Assembly (NCBI GenBank): GCA_027006055.1
Contig: JALTKX010000155.1
Span: 1 to 58,516, forward strand
Source: Calditrichia bacterium
GTDB lineage: Bacteria; Calditrichota; Calditrichia; Calditrichales; J004
Direction: 5' to 3'
DNA length: 58,516 nt
Part shown: piece after piece, positions 45,647-53,242 of the stretch
Position numbering within the stretch: the first letter of the stretch is position 1
How the letters are laid out: each line of letters begins with the position of its first letter
Program-made: the position numbers and the translations under genes
The notes under the pieces: generated by a model
Seen by the model: the letters and a program-made list of their open reading frames with translations, nothing else
Database searches by the model: none
Told to the model about the DNA's origin: nothing

Positions 45647-46420
45647 ATGGAACTTGGAAGCGCAATTGGTCTGGTCGCCGGAGCACTGTTGGTGGTTGTT
45701 GGTATTCTGCTTGGCGGTCCTCTCGGTCCTTTTTTGGACCTGGCTTCCTTTATTGTGGTTGTGGGCGGCGCCATTGCGGCGACTTTGATCGCCACTTCGC
45801 TCAGTGACGTAATTGCCGTGGCCAATGTGGTGAAAAATGCCTTTCTCGGCCCCAAGCTGGATTTTGTAAATCTTATCGAAGCCATCGTGGAGATGGCCCG
45901 CAAGGCACGCCGCGAAGGCTTGCTGGCCGTGGATAAGGAGGTCAATAAAATTCAAAACCCCTTTCTTAAAAGCGGCATGGAAATGGTGGTGGACGGAACG
46001 GAACCCGAACTGATACGCCAGGTGATGGAGACCGAGCTCTCCTATATGCAAATACGGCATTCCACGGGGCAAAATCTGTTGAATACCCTGGGCACCTATG
46101 CCCCGGCTTTTGGCATGATCGGTACCCTGATGGGGCTGATTGCCATGTTGCAGAACCTGGACGATCCGGCCGCTATCGGACCCGGTATGGCCGTGGCCCT
46201 GATAACCACGTTTTACGGAGCCCTGTTTTCCAACCTGATCTTTTTGCCCCTGGCCACCAAGCTGGGTAAACATAACGATCAGGAAACACTGGAAAAGGAG
46301 ATGATCATCGAGGGGGTTCTGGCCATACAGTATGGCGAGCACCCCAATACCATTTCCCGCAAACTATTAAACTTTTTGCCTCCCAAGGAGCGTGATAAGT
46401 TAAACCTTGATCCTAAGTAA
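45647..46420 (+). CDS. motA: Flagellar motor stator protein MotA
   Basis: A 257-aa membrane protein with four membrane segments (LVAGALLVVVGILLGG; LASFIVVVGGAIAATLIA; YAPAFGMIGTLMGLIAMLQ; MAVALITTFYGALFSNLIFLPLA) and the large cytoplasmic loop between the second and third that contacts FliG. Whether it uses H+ or Na+ cannot be told with confidence. AAGGAG precedes the ATG. Confidence 0.95.
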   Translation: MELGSAIGLVAGALLVVVGILLGGPLGPFLDLASFIVVVGGAIAATLIATSLSDVIAVANVVKNAFLGPKLDFVNLIEAIVEMARKARREGLLAVDKEVNKIQNPFLKSGMEMVVDGTEPELIRQVMETELSYMQIRHSTGQNLLNTLGTYAPAFGMIGTLMGLIAMLQNLDDPAAIGPGMAVALITTFYGALFSNLIFLPLATKLGKHNDQETLEKEMIIEGVLAIQYGEHPNTISRKLLNFLPPKERDKLNLDPK

Positions 46421-46431
46421 GCAGGTTTATA

Positions 46432-47127
46432 ATGGCAAAAAAAGAAAAACCGGAAACCGAGGAACCCAGCGCGCCGTTTTGGCTGGTAACCTTTAGCGAC
46501 ATGGTAACACTGCTGATGGTGTTCTTTATCCTCATCCTCTCTTTTTCAACCATCCAGTTGGAAAAGTTTAAAGGGGCCATGAGCTCCATGAAAGGTGCCC
46601 TGGGCGTTATGCCGGAAAATAACAGCACCTTTAAAATAGTTAACCCCAACTATGAAGATGAGGATACGATAATAAAGCAGGAAGTGTGGGATCAAATTGA
46701 AGAGATTGAAGCCCTGGCCAAGGAAATGGGCCTGGAGAACATGGTGGAAATTGAATACACCGGCACGGGGGTTATTGTGCGCATGGGCGATAACCTGTTG
46801 TTTGACAGCGGCAAGGCCTTTGTAAAAAAACAGGCCTATCCCATTCTGGACGCCGTGGCAAAATCTTTTAATCCCGAATCGAAGGAGATATATGTGGAAG
46901 GGCATACCGACAATGTGCCCATCCGCAGCTCCCGTTTTCCTTCCAACTGGGAGCTTTCGGCCATGCGCGCCCTGAACGTGGTTCGTTACCTGAACTCCGT
47001 TTGTAAAATAGACGCCGCAAAACTGGCCGCGGTGGGTCACGGCGAGCATCGCCCGTTGGTTCCCAATAACACACCGGCCAATCGCGCCAAGAATCGCCGG
47101 GTGGAACTCTTTTTTAAGATGAAATAA
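46432..47127 (+). CDS. motB: Flagellar motor stator protein MotB
   Basis: A 231-aa protein with one membrane segment (LVTFSDMVTLLMVFFILILSF) carrying the ion-binding Asp23, a plug/linker, and a C-terminal OmpA-like peptidoglycan-binding domain (IYVEGHTDNVPI, NWELSAMRALNVVRYL, NRAKNRRVELFF). Starts 11 bp after motA. Confidence 0.96.
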   Translation: MAKKEKPETEEPSAPFWLVTFSDMVTLLMVFFILILSFSTIQLEKFKGAMSSMKGALGVMPENNSTFKIVNPNYEDEDTIIKQEVWDQIEEIEALAKEMGLENMVEIEYTGTGVIVRMGDNLLFDSGKAFVKKQAYPILDAVAKSFNPESKEIYVEGHTDNVPIRSSRFPSNWELSAMRALNVVRYLNSVCKIDAAKLAAVGHGEHRPLVPNNTPANRAKNRRVELFFKMK

Positions 47128-47191
47128 GCGCCGGGGGCAAAAAAAAACTTGGCGGAAAATCTTTCCTCTTTAACGGTTCACTTTTCCAGTT

Positions 47192-47232
47192 TCCGTGGGC
47201 GTGTATCTTTACGCGGAGTTTATTCCTTTTTT
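47192..47232 (+). terminator. Weak terminator candidate after motB
   Basis: TCCGTG (47192-47197) can pair with CGCGGA (47212-47217) with one G-U pair across a 14-base loop, followed by GTTTATTCCTTTTTT. The stem is short. Plausible given the operon boundary before fliL. Confidence 0.35.
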
Positions 47233-47257
47233 CCACAATAGTGTATAAGTGTATAAT
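47230..47257 (+). promoter_or_regulatory. Sigma70-like promoter candidate upstream of fliL
   Basis: TTTCCA (47230-47235) and a perfect TATAAT (47252-47257) are 16 bp apart; the -10 lies within a tandem GTGTATAA repeat. The -35 box is poor (4 of 6). It would give a leader of about 115 bases containing a G5/C5 hairpin near 47288-47300. Confidence 0.35.
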
Positions 47258-47319
47258 AAACAATATTTTATCAATATATATCCCTCCGGGGGTTCCCCCC
47301 TGTCCCCATAAAAAATCTT

Positions 47320-47336
47320 TTGGCATGGTAATTGAC
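47320..47336 (+). promoter_or_regulatory. Sigma54-like promoter before fliL
   Basis: TTGGCAT at 47320-47326 and TTGAC at 47332-47336, GG and -12 G ten bases apart. Two bases differ from the full sigma54 consensus (C to T in the -24 box, GC to GA at -12). The start would be near 47347, about 35 bases before the fliL ATG. It shares the TTGAC form with the site before flgB. The same TTGACA could serve as a sigma70 -35 box, but no -10 follows at 16-18 bp. Confidence 0.65.
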
Positions 47337-47381
47337 AAATAACAAGGCAGTTGAATTGTTATTTACCACCAAGAGGTTATC

Positions 47382-47930
47382 ATGGCAGAAGAAAATGAAG
47401 TTCAGGAAGCGGCCGCGGCTCCGGAAGCGGCGCCTAAAAAATCCAAGACGGGCCTGTATCTAACCATCATCGTAGTGCAGCTTCTGATAGCCGGGTTTTT
47501 GATCTGGAAATTTGTATTCCCCGAATATGAAGAGATCAAGACCGCGAATGACGTGGCTTTGGGACGCTACGAAGCGCCAAAGGAAGCCAAAGACGCCGGC
47601 GAGGAAGAAGATGGCGAAGTAAAGGAGTTGGGTCCTTTATACGCATTTGAAAATTTAACCGTGAACCCCAAGGGATCGCGCGGAATGCGTTATGCCGTGG
47701 TGGGTTTAAGCGCCGAACTGGACAGCGAGGAGGACGTTCCCTTACTGGATCAGTATAAAACGGTGCTGGTGGATAATTACATCGCCTATATGCGCAAGCA
47801 CACGATGAAGGAACTGGCCGAAGAGTCCACCATGGATTCCCTGAAGGTGGGTTTTAAAATGCTGACCAATGAGCTGTTGGGCCGGGAAGTGGTTAAAAAC
47901 GTTTACTTTACACAATTTGTACTGCAATAG
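47382..47930 (+). CDS. fliL: Flagellar stator-associated protein FliL
   Basis: A 182-aa membrane protein. A polar Ala/Glu-rich N-terminus precedes one membrane segment (GLYLTIIVVQLLIAGFLIWKFVF), then a periplasmic domain ending ELLGREVVKNVYFTQFVLQ, typical of FliL. It supports stator function. It is the first gene of the long fliL-to-fliA operon. Confidence 0.92.
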   Translation: MAEENEVQEAAAAPEAAPKKSKTGLYLTIIVVQLLIAGFLIWKFVFPEYEEIKTANDVALGRYEAPKEAKDAGEEEDGEVKELGPLYAFENLTVNPKGSRGMRYAVVGLSAELDSEEDVPLLDQYKTVLVDNYIAYMRKHTMKELAEESTMDSLKVGFKMLTNELLGREVVKNVYFTQFVLQ

Positions 47931-47939
47931 GAAGCAAGC

Positions 47940-48923
47940 ATGGCCAAGATATTATCCCAGGATGAAATTGATGCTTTATTATCGAATGTAAGCGGAGAAG
48001 ATGAAGAGCTTCATCAACTGGATCAGGAGCAGAAGATATCCGTTTATGACTGGAAACACCCCAATTTGGTTTCCAAGGAGCAGATGCGCTTGCTGGAGAA
48101 TATCCACGAGGCGGTTTGCCGGAACTTTGGCGTGTTTCTTTCCGCGCAACTGCGCATGATTGTGGAGATGAATCTGCTGGCCATCGACCAGATTATGTAT
48201 TCCGAGTTTGTTATGTCCATCGCCCCGCCCAGCTGCATCTATGTTCTGGAAGAACAGCAATCGGAAGCCAATTTTGTTCTGGAGGTCAACCCGCAACTGG
48301 CTATTTTTGTGGTGGAGCGTCTGTTTGGCGGTCGGGGCGGTTTTGTGGCCAACGTGCGGCCCATATCGGTTATTGAACAAAAAGTGATGAAGAGGGTGGT
48401 AGACCGTATCGCCTATGAGATAAACCGTAACTGGCATATGCTGGCGCCCTTTGAGTCCGCACCCACCCGTTTTGAATCCAATCCTGAATTTGTGCAGATC
48501 GTTCCTTCCTCGGAGCCGGTGGTCGTGGCTTCCATGGAGGTGAAAATTCACGGCAATTCCACATTGATGAATATCTGTTATCCCTATATGCTGATCTCGA
48601 ATATCCTGAGCCGTCCCGAGGTGCAGGAAAAAATCCTGTTTGGGGCCAAGGAGCCCAGCGAGGAAGAGACCAGCCTGGTACGGCAAAATCTGGTTAAAAC
48701 CCCGCTGGACCTGAAGTCCGTGTTGGGGCACGGTCATATTTCCATTGATGAATTTATCGGCTTAAAAGAGGGCGATGTGATTAAGCTGGAAACGCGCACC
48801 GATCACCCCCTGCCGGTTTATATCAATAATAAGCACATGTTTAACTCTATTGTCGGCACGCATAAAAAGCGCTTTGCATTAAGAATTTTAGATCAAGTGA
48901 GCGAGGAAAAAAATTATGGCTAA
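47940..48923 (+). CDS. fliM: Flagellar motor switch protein FliM
   Basis: A 327-aa C-ring protein. The N-terminal CheY-P-binding peptide is ILSQDEIDALLSNVSG (4-19). The middle CheC-like domain and the C-terminal SpoA domain (EFIGLKEGDVIKLETRTDHPLPVYIN) follow. The peptide closely resembles the end of CheZ in this window. Overlaps fliN by 8 bp. Confidence 0.97.
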   Translation: MAKILSQDEIDALLSNVSGEDEELHQLDQEQKISVYDWKHPNLVSKEQMRLLENIHEAVCRNFGVFLSAQLRMIVEMNLLAIDQIMYSEFVMSIAPPSCIYVLEEQQSEANFVLEVNPQLAIFVVERLFGGRGGFVANVRPISVIEQKVMKRVVDRIAYEINRNWHMLAPFESAPTRFESNPEFVQIVPSSEPVVVASMEVKIHGNSTLMNICYPYMLISNILSRPEVQEKILFGAKEPSEEETSLVRQNLVKTPLDLKSVLGHGHISIDEFIGLKEGDVIKLETRTDHPLPVYINNKHMFNSIVGTHKKRFALRILDQVSEEKNYG

Positions 48924-49845
48924 TCCCTATTTACTGGAACGGGCGCGGTATAACATCGATGATGTATTGCCGGTTGTGGGCAATGCCCTGGGGCAGATAC
49001 TTAACCGGCCCATGGAAGCGGAAGTACGTTACGCGGATGACGCCGTCTTATCGGAATTAATCGCCGGGGAAGAGTTCCCGAGGGTGGTGATCAGTTTTAA
49101 ATCCGGCCAGGGTCAGAAGGTGTTGCAAAACGTCATTTTAACCGATCCGCAATTCATTCTCAACTTTTACGCCTGGATGATCATGGACGATCCGGCCGAA
49201 GAGGTGACCGAAGAACATTTTGACGGCCTGAGGGAAGGGCTGGAGCAGGTATTCGGCCAGATTAAAATGGCCGTCACCGATGATAACGGCACTTTTCAGT
49301 TTGAAGGGCTGGATATAAAACTGGCGCAATCGGCGGAAGATATGGCCGGATTGGTACTGGAAGGCGACGGCGCGGCCTGCACCTATATTTTAAAAACGGA
49401 AGATATTGAATTTGAACTCAACCACTATCTGTGGCCGGAGCACCCGGAGCAATTTGTTGAAAAAGGAGACAGCCCAATGACCCAAAATCAATCCGCTATG
49501 GATTCCGACCCCGTTGATATCCAAAGCGCTGAGTTTGGTGATTTATCCATGAATCAGGGGGACGTGAAGGGCGACCCCAAAAATGTAAATATGCTGCTTG
49601 ATGTGGAATTGGAAATCCGCGTGGAGATTGACCGAAAAACCATCCTTGTTTCCGATCTTTTAAAACTGGGCAAGGGCTCCATCGTGGAGTTGGACAAATC
49701 CGCGGGCGAGGCCCTGGATGTTTATGTTAACGGCCGCAAGTTTGCCGAGGGCGAAGTGGTTGTGGTGGATGACCGCTTCGGCATCCGGGTAACCCAATTG
49801 TTAAGTCCCAAGGATCGCGTTCAGAGCCTGGGACAGCACTTTTAA
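48916..49845 (+). CDS. fliN: Flagellar motor switch protein FliN/FliY-type, with degenerate CheC-like N-domain
   Basis: A 309-aa protein, much longer than plain FliN (about 135). Residues about 1-180 look like a CheC/FliY domain, but the phosphatase motif is altered: where active forms have E-x2-N, this has LEQVFGQI, so hydrolysis of CheY-P is unlikely. A linker (about 185-220) leads to the SpoA domain (about 225-305: MLLDVELEIRVEIDRKTILVSDLLKLGKGSIVELDK). It forms the base of the C ring with FliM. Confidence 0.9.
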   Translation: MANPYLLERARYNIDDVLPVVGNALGQILNRPMEAEVRYADDAVLSELIAGEEFPRVVISFKSGQGQKVLQNVILTDPQFILNFYAWMIMDDPAEEVTEEHFDGLREGLEQVFGQIKMAVTDDNGTFQFEGLDIKLAQSAEDMAGLVLEGDGAACTYILKTEDIEFELNHYLWPEHPEQFVEKGDSPMTQNQSAMDSDPVDIQSAEFGDLSMNQGDVKGDPKNVNMLLDVELEIRVEIDRKTILVSDLLKLGKGSIVELDKSAGEALDVYVNGRKFAEGEVVVVDDRFGIRVTQLLSPKDRVQSLGQHF

Positions 49846-49854
49846 GGATATATG

Positions 49855-50331
49855 ATGCGTAACAGACTTATCGGCCCGTTGTGCCTGATGCTGACACTGG
49901 TTGTCTTTTCTCCCCTCTCCGCCCAGGTGGGTGATTCCATCGACTACTCAAAGTACACGGCCCGGAGCGACAGCGCCGCCGCGCAAAGAGTGATGACCCC
50001 CGTGGAATACAGCTATGGGCGCGCCATATGGGTATCCATTCTGTTTTTGATTGTACTGATCATCGCCCTGGGGCTCTATAAAAAAATGGCTTCAAAAAAC
50101 CGGCAGATAAACCCTTCGGCCATCCGCGTGTTGTCCCGTTACCATCTTAGCTCCCGGCAGGCCATACTGATTGTGGCCATAGAAGATAAAAAATATGCGC
50201 TCGGCTCAACGGAGAACGCGATAAACACACTGGCGGAACTGGGCCCGCTTACGGAGGAGGAGTTAAAACAACCCGCCGTTCCCGGCATCAGCCAGTTTGG
50301 CGAATTGATAAAAAAAATGGTAACAAAATAA
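49855..50331 (+). CDS. fliO: Flagellar export apparatus protein FliO
   Basis: A 158-aa protein: signal peptide (LIGPLCLMLTLVVFSPLSA), a short periplasmic stretch, one membrane segment (AIWVSILFLIVLIIALGLY) and a cytoplasmic part with LSSRQAILIVAIEDKKYALGST, typical of FliO. It helps FliP ring assembly. ATG 49855 is better spaced from AAGGA than ATG 49852. Confidence 0.85.
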   Translation: MRNRLIGPLCLMLTLVVFSPLSAQVGDSIDYSKYTARSDSAAAQRVMTPVEYSYGRAIWVSILFLIVLIIALGLYKKMASKNRQINPSAIRVLSRYHLSSRQAILIVAIEDKKYALGSTENAINTLAELGPLTEEELKQPAVPGISQFGELIKKMVTK

Positions 50332-50332
50332 G

Positions 50333-51079
50333 ATGAAAATGAAACAGATACGGCTCGCATTATTGCTGGTGTTGCTTTTGGCCGCCGCGGCGCAGGCGCA
50401 AAACATCATTCCCAACCTGACCATCGGGGTGGAGGAATCCAAGGACCCCAATGATCTGGTGCCCACGCTGCAAATACTGTTTATGATCACCGTGCTCAGT
50501 CTGGCGCCGTCCATTCTGATCATGATGACCTCCTTTACCCGCATCACCATCGTGTTTCACTTTTTGCGACAAAGCCTGGCCACGCAAACGGTGCCCTCCA
50601 ATCAGATTCTGGTGGGGCTGGCGCTGTTTATCACCTTTTTTATCATGCGCCCCGTGATCGACGAAATTAACGATAAGGCCCTGCAGCCTTATCTGAATAA
50701 GGAAATAAGCCAATCCGAAGCGCTGGAAAAAGCGGTTTCACCCGTTCGGGCTTTTATGGTGAAACAAACGCGCGAGGAAGACCTGTTGCTGTTCCTCGAT
50801 TTACGCGCCGGACGCGAACGGCCCAAAACCGTGGAGGAGATTCCCATGTCCACGCTGATTCCGGCCTTTATCATCAGCGAGCTGAATACCGCGTTTAAGA
50901 TTGGCTTTTTACTCTATCTGCCCATGTTGTTGATCGACCTGATAGTGGGTAGCGTGCTGCTGAGCATGGGGATGATGATGTTGCCGCCGGTCATGATATC
51001 CATGCCCTTTAAACTGCTGTTGTTTGTGCTGGTGGACGGCTGGCACCTGGTGGTGGAATCTTTGGTGAAAGGATTTTAA
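50333..51079 (+). CDS. fliP: Flagellar export gate protein FliP
   Basis: A 248-aa core export-gate protein with an N-terminal signal peptide (IRLALLLVLLLAAAAQA) and FliP signatures ILIMMTSFTRITIVFHFLRQSL, VPSNQILVGLALFITFFIM and the closing MMLPPVMISMPFKLLLFVLVDGW. Five FliP form the gate with FliQ and FliR. Confidence 0.97.
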   Translation: MKMKQIRLALLLVLLLAAAAQAQNIIPNLTIGVEESKDPNDLVPTLQILFMITVLSLAPSILIMMTSFTRITIVFHFLRQSLATQTVPSNQILVGLALFITFFIMRPVIDEINDKALQPYLNKEISQSEALEKAVSPVRAFMVKQTREEDLLLFLDLRAGRERPKTVEEIPMSTLIPAFIISELNTAFKIGFLLYLPMLLIDLIVGSVLLSMGMMMLPPVMISMPFKLLLFVLVDGWHLVVESLVKGF

Positions 51080-51349
51080 ATGACAACCGATTTTGTTCTC
51101 TTTATCGCCCGCGAGGCCATCACAACCGTGATACTGATCCTGTTACCCATTTTGGGCACGGGACTGATTCTGGGGCTGCTGGTCGGTATTTTCCAGGCCA
51201 CGACGCAAATTAACGAAATGACGCTGACCTTTGTACCCAAAATTATAGCGGTCTTTACGGTAATTTTTTTGCTGATGCCCTGGTTTTTAGAGCTGTTGAT
51301 GGGTTTTACGCGGGAAATTTTCAGTCAAATTATAATGGTGGCTCAATAA
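51080..51349 (+). CDS. fliQ: Flagellar export gate protein FliQ
   Basis: An 89-aa protein with two membrane hairpin helices (EAITTVILILLPILGTGLILG and IIAVFTVIFLLMPWFLELLM) and the QATTQINEMTLTFVPKI loop. Starts at the base after the fliP stop. Confidence 0.96.
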   Translation: MTTDFVLFIAREAITTVILILLPILGTGLILGLLVGIFQATTQINEMTLTFVPKIIAVFTVIFLLMPWFLELLMGFTREIFSQIIMVAQ

Positions 51350-51350
51350 G

Positions 51351-52142
51351 ATGTATGCCCTGATTGACCGGATTGCCGAGTGGCTGCCCTATACCCTGCT
51401 GGTTTTTGCCCGTGTAACGGGTATGGTGATTACCATGCCCGTCTTCGGTTATGCCACGGTGGCGCCGCGTATACGCATGGCCCTGGCCCTGGTACTTACG
51501 CTGATCATTGCCCCCACCGTGGGGGAAAGCTTCAACATCGTCTATACCTCCATCTGGCACATACTGGTGGATGTAACGCGCGAGGTCTTTTTAGGGCTTA
51601 TGATCGGTTTTGGCGCCAAGATACTGTTCGAGGCCTTTCGTCTGGCCGGTTCCCTGGTGGGCTTTCAGATGGGGCTGGCCATGATGAACGTGGCCGATCC
51701 CAACACCCAGGATAATGTTTCCATTATCGGTAACCTTTGGTTTCTGGTAATCGTTCTTTTTTTTCTGATCACCAACAGTCATCATTTTTTAATAGAAACC
51801 ATTGTGGCCGGCTTTAAGGCCATACCGCTGGGCACGGCCCATTTTGCCCCCGCCGCCGGGCAGGTGCTGGTGGGCACGGGCAGCCGTCTGTTTACCCTCA
51901 GCCTTAAATTTGCCTCGCCGATGATCCTGTTTTTACTGCTGTCGGACGTGGCCATTGCCTTTGCCGCGCGGGTTATGCCGCAGTTGAACGTCTTTTTTAT
52001 CAGTATGCCTTTAAAAATCGGCGCCGGTATTTATATGGTGCTGGTTTCCCTGAAAATCTTTCAGTCCATTTTCGGCATGTTCGAGCAGCATATCGAGCAG
52101 ACCGTATATAACCTGATGCTGGGCATCCGGGGAGCGATATAA
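51351..52142 (+). CDS. fliR: Flagellar export gate protein FliR
   Basis: A 263-aa polytopic membrane protein: ARVTGMVITMPVFG, IRMALALVLTLIIAPTVG, FLGLMIGFGAKILFEAFRLAGSL and QLNVFFISMPLKIGAG are FliR motifs. One copy per gate. Its stop overlaps the flhB start by one base. Confidence 0.96.
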   Translation: MYALIDRIAEWLPYTLLVFARVTGMVITMPVFGYATVAPRIRMALALVLTLIIAPTVGESFNIVYTSIWHILVDVTREVFLGLMIGFGAKILFEAFRLAGSLVGFQMGLAMMNVADPNTQDNVSIIGNLWFLVIVLFFLITNSHHFLIETIVAGFKAIPLGTAHFAPAAGQVLVGTGSRLFTLSLKFASPMILFLLLSDVAIAFAARVMPQLNVFFISMPLKIGAGIYMVLVSLKIFQSIFGMFEQHIEQTVYNLMLGIRGAI

Positions 52143-53242
52143 TGGCTGAAAATGAGAATGGTCAGGAGAAGACCGAACAGCCCTCCCCAAAACGGAGGGA
52201 GGAAGCAGAAGAGAAAGGACAGGTTGCCAAAAGTCAGGAACTGAACTCGGTAGCCGTAATCGCAGCCATGTTGATTGTGTTTAAATTTATGTCCGGTTCA
52301 TTCGGAACGTCCATAAAAAGCTATATGGGCTATATGTATGGCGAGTCGGGGGTTTTTATGCTAACCATGAACTCCTTTGTGGAGATAATGGCCCATACCA
52401 TGATGACCACCATACAGGTGTTGGGGCCCATCCTGCTTACGGTGCTTTTGTTCGGCGTAATGAGTAATGTGGCGCAATCGGGCCTGGTGTTTGCCGACAA
52501 GGCCCTAAAACCGGATTTTTCCAAGGTGAACCCGATGAAGGGCTTTAAGCGCATGTTCAGCACCCGCTCCCTGGTGGAACTGTTAAAGGGGGTGCTGAAG
52601 ATTGCCATTATCGGCTATATCGGCTATACCGTGCTGGACGGTTTTTTTGCCAGCTATCTGGTCATGCCGGGCAGGGCCGTTTCGGAGATTGCCGCTTTTC
52701 TGGCCGACGCCATTTATGAGATAACCTTTAAAATTTTGCTGGCTTTGCTGCTGATGGCCATAGCGGACTTTGCCTATCAGCGCTATGAGCATGAAAAAAG
52801 CCTGAAAATGACCAAGGACGAGGTTAAGGATGAAAACAAGCAGTCGGAAGGCGACCCCAAGGTGAAAAGCCGCATCAAGTCCATCATGCGTCAGCGGGCC
52901 ATGGATCGCATGATGAGCAAAGTGCCGGACGCCACGGTGGTGGTAACCAACCCGACCCACTTTGCCGTGGCCCTGCTTTACGATCCGGCCAACAAGTCCG
53001 ACGCGCCGAAAGTGGTGGCCAAGGGTAAAAACCTTATCGCCCACCGCATTAAGGAAATCGCCGCCGAGCATGACATTCCCGTTATTGAAAACAAACCCCT
53101 GGCCCGCTCGCTTTATGCCATGGTGGAGGTGGATCAGGAGATTCCCGAACTGTTGTACCAGGCCGTGGCCGAAGTGTTAAGCCAGGTATTTCAGGGCAAC
53201 CGTACACGATACAATCAAATACAAGGAGCGTTAAATGGCTAG
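52142..53242 (+). CDS. flhB: Flagellar export substrate-specificity switch protein FlhB
   Basis: A 366-aa protein: EKTEQPSPKRREEAEEKGQVAKSQELNS opens it (a conserved FlhB start), four membrane helices follow, then the cytoplasmic domain with the self-cleaving NPTH (270-273). It changes export from rod/hook to filament substrates together with FliK. Overlaps flhA by 8 bp. Confidence 0.97.
   Translation: MAENENGQEKTEQPSPKRREEAEEKGQVAKSQELNSVAVIAAMLIVFKFMSGSFGTSIKSYMGYMYGESGVFMLTMNSFVEIMAHTMMTTIQVLGPILLTVLLFGVMSNVAQSGLVFADKALKPDFSKVNPMKGFKRMFSTRSLVELLKGVLKIAIIGYIGYTVLDGFFASYLVMPGRAVSEIAAFLADAIYEITFKILLALLLMAIADFAYQRYEHEKSLKMTKDEVKDENKQSEGDPKVKSRIKSIMRQRAMDRMMSKVPDATVVVTNPTHFAVALLYDPANKSDAPKVVAKGKNLIAHRIKEIAAEHDIPVIENKPLARSLYAMVEVDQEIPELLYQAVAEVLSQVFQGNRTRYNQIQGALNG

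Noticed and set aside
47286..47300. G5/C5 hairpin in the fliL leader
   Set aside because: The loop would be two bases and no T-run follows, so it is not a credible terminator. A leader structure is possible but unsupported.
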